Assembly: GCA_017537405.1 (NCBI GenBank)
Contig: JAFYKU010000102.1
Span: 1 to 7,215, forward strand
Reading direction: 5' to 3'
Origin: Clostridia bacterium
GTDB lineage: Bacteria > Bacillota > Clostridia > Christensenellales > UBA1242
Length of the DNA: 7,215 nt
Under the pieces are notes generated by a model. The model searched no databases, had not been told where the DNA came from, and was given only the letters and a program-made list of their open reading frames with translations. Shown here in pieces: positions 1 through 6,126 of this stretch. A program made the position numbers and the translations under genes. Each line of letters starts with the position of its first letter. Within the stretch, counting starts at the first letter, position 1.

Positions 1-106
1 CTACGGTATCCGTTGGTAGAACATTAAGCTTTTTCACTAAGGCATGCAAATAATCCATGTCATAGATAAAATTCTGCCCCAAAGATTTTTTGTATTCAAA
101 TTCCAC
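1..106 (-). CDS. rsmA: 16S rRNA adenine dimethyltransferase RsmA/KsgA, N-terminal part (cut by window edge)
   Basis: Thirty-five codons are visible before the left edge. Residues 5-13 read YKKSLGQNF, followed by a hydrophobic segment (IYDMDYLHALVKKLNVLP), which is the signature N-terminus of the RsmA/KsgA family. These enzymes use S-adenosylmethionine to dimethylate two adjacent adenines near the 3' end of 16S rRNA, a late step in 30S maturation. The SAM-binding glycine motif should follow just outside the window. The frame is open upstream to a TGA at 185-187, but GTG at 104-106 is the only usual start codon in it, and the predicted N-terminus (MEFEYKKSLGQ) has the short lead typical of many family members. 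No Shine-Dalgarno precedes it; an extended -10 element lies 6 nt upstream, so the mRNA is probably leaderless. rsmA next to tatD is a common bacterial arrangement, which supports the call. Confidence 0.87.
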   Translation of the reverse strand, partial: MEFEYKKSLGQNFIYDMDYLHALVKKLNVLPTDTV

Positions 107-121
107 TTGAACAGTATAACA
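107..121 (-). promoter_or_regulatory. Extended -10 promoter directly upstream of rsmA
   Basis: Read on the minus strand, TGTTATACT (121-113) is a TGn extended -10 with one mismatch to TATAAT. It is followed by six bases and then the GTG codon at 106. No good -35 is found at 16-18 nt spacing, as is usual for extended -10 promoters. Transcription would begin at or within a base or two of the start codon. Confidence 0.5.
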
Positions 122-188
122 TGTATGTGCTAGAATAAGATAGTTTATTTTGCAGAAGATAAACTCATACCAAAGAAATACTTTTCAC

Positions 189-230
189 AAAAGAAAAACA
201 AAAAAGCAGCTCGCTTATTGGGCTGCTTTT
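189..230 (-). terminator. Intrinsic terminator of greA-tatD
   Basis: On the minus strand, AAAAGCAGC (230-222) pairs with GCTGCTTTT (210-202) across an 11-nt loop and runs into a U-rich tract (TTTTTTGTTTTTC, continuing to about 189). The 5' arm is made of the last tatD codons (Lys-Ala-Ala) and the TAA stop (217-215) sits in the loop. The T-rich flank on the other strand could make it bidirectional, but no plus-strand gene is seen entering it. Confidence 0.85.
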
Positions 231-991
231 ATTTTGAAGAAACGATAAGCATTATTCGCTGTTAATGTTTCAATTTCGGCTACGGTTTTATTTAATATTT
301 TTGCCATAACCTCTGCGGTGTAACGAATATATTGCGGCAAATTGACTTCGCTGCGTTTGGGGGTTGGCGCTAGGTATGGCGCATCTGTTTCGATTAAAAT
401 ACGATTTAGAGGTATCGTGCGCAAAGTATCATGCAGAAATGCTTTTTGTTTATATGTAATATGACCGCCGAAAGCAAAATACACATCAATTCCATTTAAA
501 TGATTTAAAAGATATTCGGCTTGTTCTGCGGTGTAACTCATACAATGTATCAAGACGCCATTTTTCAACTTTGATTTATGGGCAAATAAAACTTCGGCAG
601 TGTCTTCCCATGAATCCCGAGAGTGAACAACTAATGGCTTTTTATACCGATCTGCTAAATGAATTTGGTGGACAAAAACTTCAACTTGTCTTTCGCGTGC
701 TGGCAAATCAGGACGATGATAATCTAAACCACATTCACCAATCGCTACGAACTTTTTAAAGTTTAAATGTTCCGCAACAAAATTTTCCATGTCGTTCGCC
801 GAATACATATCAGCATAAGCAGGATGAACTCCAGCCGTGCAATAAACATGTTCATGTGTTGCTGAAAATTCAAAAATAGCGGGCAGACTTTCAAAGTCTG
901 CCCCGATCTCAACACCAGTTAATTGACTATCAATGACATCCTTGTGCGTAATTAAACGCGGATCTGTCACATGAAAATGAGAATCAAACAC
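215..991 (-). CDS. tatD: TatD family metal-dependent DNase/hydrolase
   Basis: The 258-residue product is a full-length TatD-family amidohydrolase-fold enzyme. The metal ligands expected for the family are all visible: the HxH pair H5/H7 (SHFHVTD), E86 in IGECGLDYH, H123 in VVHSRDS, H149 in LIHCMSY and D203 in IETDAPYLAP. Family members are cytoplasmic TIM-barrel nucleases or phosphoesterases using two metal ions, linked to DNA fragmentation, DNA repair and 3' trimming of nucleic acids; the exact substrate cannot be read from sequence. The start is GTG at 991-989, preceded by GGAG (1000-997) at a 5-nt spacing inside the end of greA. Only two bases separate it from the greA stop, so the two are almost certainly cotranscribed and translationally coupled. 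The gene ends in an intrinsic terminator, with rsmA following on the same strand. Confidence 0.93.
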   Translation of the reverse strand: MFDSHFHVTDPRLITHKDVIDSQLTGVEIGADFESLPAIFEFSATHEHVYCTAGVHPAYADMYSANDMENFVAEHLNFKKFVAIGECGLDYHRPDLPARERQVEVFVHQIHLADRYKKPLVVHSRDSWEDTAEVLFAHKSKLKNGVLIHCMSYTAEQAEYLLNHLNGIDVYFAFGGHITYKQKAFLHDTLRTIPLNRILIETDAPYLAPTPKRSEVNLPQYIRYTAEVMAKILNKTVAEIETLTANNAYRFFKIKAAQ

Positions 992-993
992 AA

Positions 994-1467
994 TTACTCC
1001 GCCCGGTTAATTTTTAAAATTTTCAAAGAAATTTGACTTGCCGGAGTTTTAATTATAGCGACTTCCCCAACTTTTTTACCCAACAAGGCTTTTCCTTTTG
1101 GACTTTCGTTTGAAATATAGTTCTTTTCAATATCAAATTCCATAAAGCCAGTAATGACATAGGTTTCTTGTTTTTTTGTAGCCATGTTTTCAACTAAAAC
1201 CGAAGTACCTAAATTTACTGCACTGGTATCTGCTGTTTTATATGAGAATATAGTCAAATTTTGCAAAAGCGCTTCAACTTCTTTCACACGAATCTCCAAG
1301 TTGTTTTGAGCTTCGCGTGCCGCAGCGTATTCAGCATTTTCCTTCAAGTCACCAAACTCACGAGCTTCTTTGATTTGACGCGCGATATCGCTACGCTTTG
1401 ACATCAACTCTGCCAATTCATCTTTTAATTTTTTTTCACCAACCACAGTTACATATCTAGTTTCCAT
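994..1467 (-). CDS. greA: Transcription elongation factor GreA
   Basis: The 157-residue protein has the usual GreA length and layout. Residues 1-75 form the antiparallel coiled coil that enters the RNA polymerase secondary channel; its tip carries the conserved EFGDLKENAEY motif with the acidic residues D40 and E43 that assist Mg-dependent cleavage of backtracked RNA. Residues 80-157 are the FKBP-like C-terminal domain, including ISNESPKGKALLGKKVGE. GreA rescues arrested polymerase by stimulating transcript cleavage. The ATG at 1467 is preceded by a perfect AGGAGG (1478-1473) at 5 nt, one of the strongest ribosome binding sites in the window. A near-consensus promoter lies about 35-60 nt upstream. 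tatD follows after two bases. Confidence 0.96.
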   Translation of the reverse strand: METRYVTVVGEKKLKDELAELMSKRSDIARQIKEAREFGDLKENAEYAAAREAQNNLEIRVKEVEALLQNLTIFSYKTADTSAVNLGTSVLVENMATKKQETYVITGFMEFDIEKNYISNESPKGKALLGKKVGEVAIIKTPASQISLKILKINRAE

Positions 1468-1481
1468 TTAATCCTCCTCTT

Positions 1482-1529
1482 ACCATGATAATGGTCTTTT
1501 ATTTTATTTTTTTTATCACAATTTGTCAA
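1482..1529 (-). promoter_or_regulatory. greA promoter with a palindrome at the transcription start
   Basis: On the minus strand, TTGACA (1529-1524) is separated by exactly 17 nt from TAAAAT (1506-1501), a near-perfect housekeeping-sigma promoter. Transcription is expected to start around 1495-1493. An inverted repeat ACCAT-TATC-ATGGT (1495-1482) lies at that point, directly before the AGGAGG ribosome binding site. It could be a repressor operator or a hairpin at the extreme 5' end of the greA mRNA. The whole greA leader is only about 27 nt. Confidence 0.75.
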
Positions 1530-1665
1530 GTATTCTCAAAAAAAACATCTTTTAAGGCATCAATAAAGTATCATAGACGCTGCAATTTAAGTAGCGTAAT
1601 TTGCGTGCTAAAACATTGAGACCAGTTGCATTCGTCGGTCTTTTGTCAAAAATTTCTTTAAACTT
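1530..1665 (-). other. Downstream extension of the Spo0A_C-like frame beyond its UGA, then spacer
   Basis: Immediately after the TGA at 1668-1666 the same minus-strand frame stays open for 37 sense codons, to a TAA at 1554-1552. The translated stretch begins KFKEIFDKRPTNA and continues with NVLARKLRYL. This resembles the end of Spo0A, where a conserved PTNSEFIA..ADKLR segment closes the DNA-binding domain. It has no start codon or ribosome binding site of its own, so it reads as the severed C-terminus of the neighbouring gene. The remaining bases to 1530 lead into the greA promoter. No terminator hairpin is visible here. Confidence 0.5.
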
Positions 1666-1920
1666 TCACTGTTCTTCCCAACGCTCAAACAATGTTGTCA
1701 AATTGCGCTCAATACATAGGCGTGTAATTTTTCTTTGGCGTGCAACTTTCAAATAAATAGATTTTAAATTGACAGCAAGTTCAGTATAATTTTCTGTTGC
1801 CACTTTTAACAAATCAATTAATATCGGGAAACCAATATATTCCGATGGACAATCATATGATAATAAAAAATCACAAATACCTGTTTTAACTTTATCGCGG
1901 TCTCTTTTATCTTTCTTCAT
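1666..1920 (-). CDS. Small Spo0A C-terminal-domain-like protein, possibly truncated by an in-frame UGA
   Basis: The 84-residue basic protein has a Lys/Arg-rich start and then resembles the stand-alone DNA-binding domain of Spo0A. Comparable points by recall are ICDFLL...PSEYIGFPILIDLL (residues 15-38) for Spo0A's IHEIGVP..IKGY.YLREAI, and SIYLKVARQ...T...IERNL....ERW (54-81) for LYPDIAK...TTASRVERAIR..IEVAW. The recognition-helix E-R pair (E71-R72) and the terminal Trp (W81) are kept. There is no receiver domain. If it folds like Spo0A_C it would be a helical DNA-binding regulator; its target is unknown. The ATG at 1920 lies 19 nt after the HIT stop with only a weak AAGGT-type site, so it is the last gene of the ileS operon. 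The normal domain seems to continue beyond the TGA stop, so this may be a broken gene or a readthrough case. Family call moderate. Confidence 0.6.
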   Translation of the reverse strand: MKKDKRDRDKVKTGICDFLLSYDCPSEYIGFPILIDLLKVATENYTELAVNLKSIYLKVARQRKITRLCIERNLTTLFERWEEQ

Positions 1921-1939
1921 TTTTTATTTACCTTTTTAA

Positions 1940-2239
1940 TTAATATTTGGGGATTAAGTGAATATGTGCATGTATAATTTCTTGACCTGCAACCTTGCCA
2001 CAATTAACAGCTATGTTATAGCCCAAAGGTTGATATTCTTTTTCAATTTCTTGTTTTGCTGCATTAATCAAAGAACCTGCCGCAGACCATTCTTCTGCGT
2101 TCATTTCGAAAACAGTTTCAACATGCCGTTTTGGGATAATTAAAGCATGGCCTGGTGCTTTAGGAAATTTATCAAATAACATATAACAATGCTCATTTTC
2201 CAAAACACAATGTTTGGCTAAATCACAAAAAAGACACAT
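1940..2239 (-). CDS. Short HIT (histidine triad) family protein
   Basis: The product is 99 residues starting at ATG 2239. It opens with the usual CxxC segment (C2-LF-C5 in MCLFCD), has the nucleotide-pocket region FPKAPGHALIIPKRH (25-39), and ends in the triad HAHIHLIPKY with H90, H92 and H94. HIT proteins bind nucleotides and hydrolyse or transfer AMP from substrates such as adenosine phosphoramidates, dinucleoside polyphosphates or stray aminoacyl-adenylates. Co-expression with ileS would suit clearing of aminoacyl-AMP, but that is inference. The start was chosen because GGAGG (2252-2248) lies 8 nt before this ATG; an upstream GTG at 2254 overlaps that site. The gene overlaps the end of the methyltransferase by 17 nt. 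It stops immediately after the triad, shorter than the roughly 110-140 residues usual for the family. Confidence 0.88.
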   Translation of the reverse strand: MCLFCDLAKHCVLENEHCYMLFDKFPKAPGHALIIPKRHVETVFEMNAEEWSAAGSLINAAKQEIEKEYQPLGYNIAVNCGKVAGQEIIHAHIHLIPKY

Positions 2240-3080
2240 ATGATGAACCTCCACAAGGTAATATTAATTTTTCTGCCGTTGGCAATCCAATTTCATATGT
2301 TTGGATTGTGTAGTGTAACCCATTCAAATTTTTTCGCAAAACATTTTCGATAACTGTTGGCTGCACAGAAGCTGTATAGTTATTAACCAAGAAAAATAAT
2401 GGTTTGTCGGATAATAATTGCGCACAATTAGCAATTAAACCATTCAAGTTTTCTGTTAATTTCCAAACTTCACCATTTGCACCGCGACCAAAATTTGGCG
2501 GATCCATAATAATAGCATCATATTTATGCCCGCGTCGAATTTCGCGTGCAACGAATTTTTGCACATCATCAACAATATAACGCACACTTTCAAAAGGTAT
2601 GTTGTTTAAATTCACATTACGCTTGGCGACATCGGTCATTCCGCGACTGGCATCAACATGAGTAACATGAGCACCTGCCTTAGCACAGGCTACAGTAGCA
2701 CCACCGGTATAAGCAAATAGATTTAAGACTTTAGCATTAGGGCGATTGCGTAAAACATCCATCACGAGATCCCAATTCACTGCTTGTTCGGGAAATAATC
2801 CCGTATGTTTAAAATTCATTGGACTGATAATAAACTTCATATCTTTATACTTAATCGTCCATTCATCTGGAGTTTGCTTTAACCATTCCCAAGCACCGCC
2901 ACCAGTAGCAGAACGAAGATAATGCCCAGCTATTTTAGGATATTTGGTAAAATCCAAAGATGGATCCCAAATTGCTTGCGGATCTGGGCGCAACAAAACA
3001 ATATTACCCCAACGCTCTAGTTTTTCGCCGTTACCGGTTGCTATGATTTCAAAATCACGCCAATCGGACGAGTATTTCAT
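2223..3080 (-). CDS. Class I SAM-dependent methyltransferase, RlmI-like (Methyltrans_SAM family)
   Basis: The 285-residue protein starts with a small beta-rich region (GEKLERWGNIVLLRPDPQAIW, 18-38, broken by no PUA domain) and continues with FKHTGLFPEQAVNW (90-103). The Rossmann-fold core has motif I VLNLFAYTGG (118-127), the acidic DAS after strand 2 (143-145) and the catalytic-loop DPPNFGRG (193-200). This is the architecture of proteins related to the 23S rRNA cytosine-C5 methyltransferase RlmI but lacking its PUA domain. The exact target base is unknown. Such proteins, by recall, usually end in LPCG(A/S)SGRW; here the end is LPCGGSSYVSFL, where the sequence also encodes the HIT ribosome binding site. 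The ATG at 3080 lies inside ileS (26-nt overlap), with AGGGG just upstream. The stop is TGA. Confidence 0.87.
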   Translation of the reverse strand: MKYSSDWRDFEIIATGNGEKLERWGNIVLLRPDPQAIWDPSLDFTKYPKIAGHYLRSATGGGAWEWLKQTPDEWTIKYKDMKFIISPMNFKHTGLFPEQAVNWDLVMDVLRNRPNAKVLNLFAYTGGATVACAKAGAHVTHVDASRGMTDVAKRNVNLNNIPFESVRYIVDDVQKFVAREIRRGHKYDAIIMDPPNFGRGANGEVWKLTENLNGLIANCAQLLSDKPLFFLVNNYTASVQPTVIENVLRKNLNGLHYTIQTYEIGLPTAEKLILPCGGSSYVSFL

Positions 3081-6000
3081 TTTCCCCTGTTCCTTTTGTA
3101 ATTTTCATGTCAGTTGCTAAAACCTCACGCATAATGCGCGGTTGATGAGCATGTGCTGCCGTATACATTTTTTCATCGGCAGTTTTAATTTCCAAGATAA
3201 TACGGTCGGTAATGTCTAATTTTTGGTTCATGCGTTCTAATTGAATGCTGCGAATTAATTCACGAGCAATTCCCTCCAACATTAACTCGTCAGTAATTGT
3301 CGTATCAAGCACAACAGTTATATCATCTTCACTGGTAATTACGAAACCATCACGCGGAGCCAATTTACGATCAAACAAATCCGGACTCAATGAATCAAAT
3401 CCAGCAATTGTTATCTTTTCACCAGCATCAAATTTAGCAACATGTTCGGCCATTGATTGAGAATTTTGCAAAACATTTTTCAACTCCTGAACACGATTTT
3501 TCAAAATAGCACCGGCTTTTTTAAAATTAACAGTCAAATATGTAACATTAAATTTATCATCATCGGTAACAATTTCAATATTCTTTACATTTAATTGTTC
3601 TTGAATAATTGCCGCAAACATATTGATTGTATCAACTCTATCAGTCTTGACATATAATTTTGACAATGGTTGCTTAATGGCAATTTGGTTTTCGGCACGC
3701 AATGACAAACCTAAACTAATTACTTGTTTCACAAAATCTACCGCGCTCAATAAGTCTGCTTTATTCTCTTTACTTTTTAGTTTGATTGGTGTTGGGTAAT
3801 TTGCTAACATGACAGGTTCTTCGCCTTCACCTAAACAATTCTCCCACAAATATTGTGAATAACTTGGTACAAGTGGTGTTAAGACAATCACCACACTGCG
3901 CAAAGCGTTAAACAAGCACCAGTAAGCATTCATCTTGTCTTGGTCTTCTCCATTCTTCCAATAGCGACGGCGATTAACACGAATGTAGAAATTTGAAATA
4001 TCTTCTACAAAATCATCGGTCAATTTTACAACTTGATGTGTTTTAAACTCATCATACGCGGCACGCGTTGCTTGGATATATTTATTCGTTAATTGAACTA
4101 ACCATAAATCGATTGGCACCAAGTTTTCTGGTTGATAATTTTTAACATCCGGCTTGTCTACCATTGCATAAGTAGTATAGAAAACATATGCGTTCCAAAT
4201 CGCTAATAAACGGCGTTTTGCATCTTCAGCAATGCTATCACCAAAACGCATATCTAATGTTGGATTTGCACTGGCAAAGGTATAACGCAAAACATCAGTA
4301 CCGTACTGTGCCGCCATATCTTCAATATAAATCTTGCGCGGTCCAGTTTTTGAGAATTTCTTACCATCTTCATCCACCAATGTTGAGTACCCAACAACAT
4401 TTTTGTATGGTGCTTCTCCAGTTAAAACAACTGACATAAATAATTGAGCATAGAACCACAAGCGAATTTGTTCTTTCATTTCCAAAACCATATCGGCTTT
4501 GAATTCCCCCTTGGGTTTAGTTGAAAAAGGGGCGATACCTGCATCTAACCAACAGTCACCGACATCGGCAACACGCGAAACATGTTCATGGCATTTTTCA
4601 CAAGTAATTTGTACTTCGTCAATATACGGACGATGCAAATGCGGAATTGCATCTACTTTAGTTTTATCAACAGCACGCGCGCGCAATTCTTCACGGCTGC
4701 CGATAACATTCAAATGACCACATTTTTCACATGGATAAAACGGCAATGGCAAACCATAGAAACGACGACGACTAATATTCCAATCCCCCATATCTGTTAA
4801 CCATTGACGCATGGACTTACCCATGAACGCAGGAGTCCAATTAACCGTATCAGCTGCTTTCAATAAATCTTTGCGAATTCCGTCAGTAGCAATATCATAA
4901 CCGGCAACTAAACGGAAAATTACATCTGTTTTACAACGCCAACAGAAAGGATAGTTGTGTGTATAATCATGATGGTAATACATCGTGTTGTTCTCGGTTA
5001 GTTTTTGGAAAACTTTTTCTTCGCAGCCTACAGTAGTTAAACCAGCTAACCATTCGAACTCATCGTAGAAAACACCATTTTCGCCAACAGGAATAATAAT
5101 TGGTTTCATGTTTAATTTGGTACCTAAGGCAAAGTCTTCCGCACCACAACCAGGAGCAATATGCACTGCACCAGAACCATCAATTTCATCAACTTGATCC
5201 CATGCAACAATTTTATGTTCAAATTGTTGTTTAGTTAATTCTAAGAATGGTTCATAAGTTAAACCAACTAAATCACTACCTTTAACTTTTTCAACAACTT
5301 CAATTAAATCATCACGCAATACTTTGATCCTTGTTTCACAGACGATAATTAAGTTTTCTTCACTTTTGACACGACACTTACAATAAGTAAATTCTGGATT
5401 AACTGCAATTGCCATATTAGCTGCCAAAGTCCATGGTGTTGTTGTCCAAACTAAAACGCGTTCATTGAGATTTTTAAGTTTAGCTTTCACATAAACCGCT
5501 TTATGAGTACGCTCTTTGTAACTACCTGTCATTTCGTGTTCGCTTAAGCTGGTACCACAACGCGGACACCATGGCATGGTTTTATAACTTTGTTTCAACA
5601 TTTTTTTGTCGTTACAAACTTTTAAAAAGTTCCATATTGCTGTAATGTTTTGATCCGAATTGGTAATATAACTACGATCCCAATCACCTAACTGTTCGAT
5701 AATTTGACTTTGTTTTGTTTGATGATCTTTGAAGAAATTGACACGCTCAATACATTTTTCAGTGAACTTATCCATGCCATAGTCAACGATGTCTTTTTTA
5801 CTTTTTAGACCAAGTAATTTCTCAACTTCGACTTCAACCCACATACCCTGAGCGTCAAAACCCCATACATAATCAACTTCCTTACCAATTAAAGAATTAT
5901 AGCGATTGTACGCATCTTTTAAAGTACGACCCCAACCATGATGCAAACACATAGGTGCATTTGCAGTTATTGGACCATCCAAAAAGTTGTATTTTGGTTT

Positions 6001-6087
6001 TCCTTTATTCTTTGCTTTAACCCTTTCCAAAATATCAACTGGTTCATAATTGTGACCAAAATCAAAAACAGTAGTTTCTTTTTTCAT
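3055..6087 (-). CDS. ileS: Isoleucyl-tRNA synthetase with variant signature motifs
   Basis: This 1010-residue class I synthetase charges tRNA-Ile with isoleucine. The catalytic signature HIGH is replaced by HHGW (H49-W52, context LHHGWGRTLKD), and KMSKS is read as KFSKT (577-581). The CP1 editing domain looks intact: WTTTPWTLAAN (214-224) and GSGAVHIAPGCGAEDF with D318, which should clear mischarged Val-tRNA-Ile. Four CxxC pairs (C174/C177, C382/C385, C453/C456, C496/C499) suggest zinc ribbons. The GDWNISRRRFYGLPLPFYPC and GDCWLDAGIAPFST segments match a bacterial IleRS subgroup I recall with HHAW in place of HIGH. An anticodon-binding domain and a long C-terminal extension follow. AAAGGA lies 6-7 nt before ATG 6087. 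The intergenic leader is only 39 nt, so there is no T-box. It is preceded by the HEPN-CBS gene and overlaps the methyltransferase. Confidence 0.95.
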   Translation of the reverse strand: MKKETTVFDFGHNYEPVDILERVKAKNKGKPKYNFLDGPITANAPMCLHHGWGRTLKDAYNRYNSLIGKEVDYVWGFDAQGMWVEVEVEKLLGLKSKKDIVDYGMDKFTEKCIERVNFFKDHQTKQSQIIEQLGDWDRSYITNSDQNITAIWNFLKVCNDKKMLKQSYKTMPWCPRCGTSLSEHEMTGSYKERTHKAVYVKAKLKNLNERVLVWTTTPWTLAANMAIAVNPEFTYCKCRVKSEENLIIVCETRIKVLRDDLIEVVEKVKGSDLVGLTYEPFLELTKQQFEHKIVAWDQVDEIDGSGAVHIAPGCGAEDFALGTKLNMKPIIIPVGENGVFYDEFEWLAGLTTVGCEEKVFQKLTENNTMYYHHDYTHNYPFCWRCKTDVIFRLVAGYDIATDGIRKDLLKAADTVNWTPAFMGKSMRQWLTDMGDWNISRRRFYGLPLPFYPCEKCGHLNVIGSREELRARAVDKTKVDAIPHLHRPYIDEVQITCEKCHEHVSRVADVGDCWLDAGIAPFSTKPKGEFKADMVLEMKEQIRLWFYAQLFMSVVLTGEAPYKNVVGYSTLVDEDGKKFSKTGPRKIYIEDMAAQYGTDVLRYTFASANPTLDMRFGDSIAEDAKRRLLAIWNAYVFYTTYAMVDKPDVKNYQPENLVPIDLWLVQLTNKYIQATRAAYDEFKTHQVVKLTDDFVEDISNFYIRVNRRRYWKNGEDQDKMNAYWCLFNALRSVVIVLTPLVPSYSQYLWENCLGEGEEPVMLANYPTPIKLKSKENKADLLSAVDFVKQVISLGLSLRAENQIAIKQPLSKLYVKTDRVDTINMFAAIIQEQLNVKNIEIVTDDDKFNVTYLTVNFKKAGAILKNRVQELKNVLQNSQSMAEHVAKFDAGEKITIAGFDSLSPDLFDRKLAPRDGFVITSEDDITVVLDTTITDELMLEGIARELIRSIQLERMNQKLDITDRIILEIKTADEKMYTAAHAHQPRIMREVLATDMKITKGTGENEILVRLA

Positions 6088-6126
6088 AAATTTTCCTTTT
6101 ATACTAATTACAAATTATCACGATTC

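Noticed and set aside
571..759. Plus-strand open frame of 62 codons inside tatD
   Set aside because: Antisense to the conserved metal-site region of tatD, with no ribosome binding site or family resemblance.
1530..1551. Eight-T run after the Spo0A-like frame as an intrinsic terminator
   Set aside because: No stable GC-containing hairpin precedes it; only a trivial AAAA-GATG-TTTT pairing is possible.
2240..2254. GTG at 2254 as start of the HIT gene
   Set aside because: It overlaps the GGAGG site that is ideally placed for ATG 2239, and the extra residues are not family-like.
1666..3057. Genome-wide UGA reassignment (to Trp or Gly) to explain the Spo0A-like interruption
   Set aside because: ileS and the methyltransferase end at TGA at plausible positions, and all visible Trp codons in the conserved genes are TGG, so full reassignment is unlikely.
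4188..4800. Several open frames of 72-83 codons on the plus strand within ileS
   Set aside because: They are antisense to conserved IleRS sequence, show no recognisable motif and look like by-products of codon usage.
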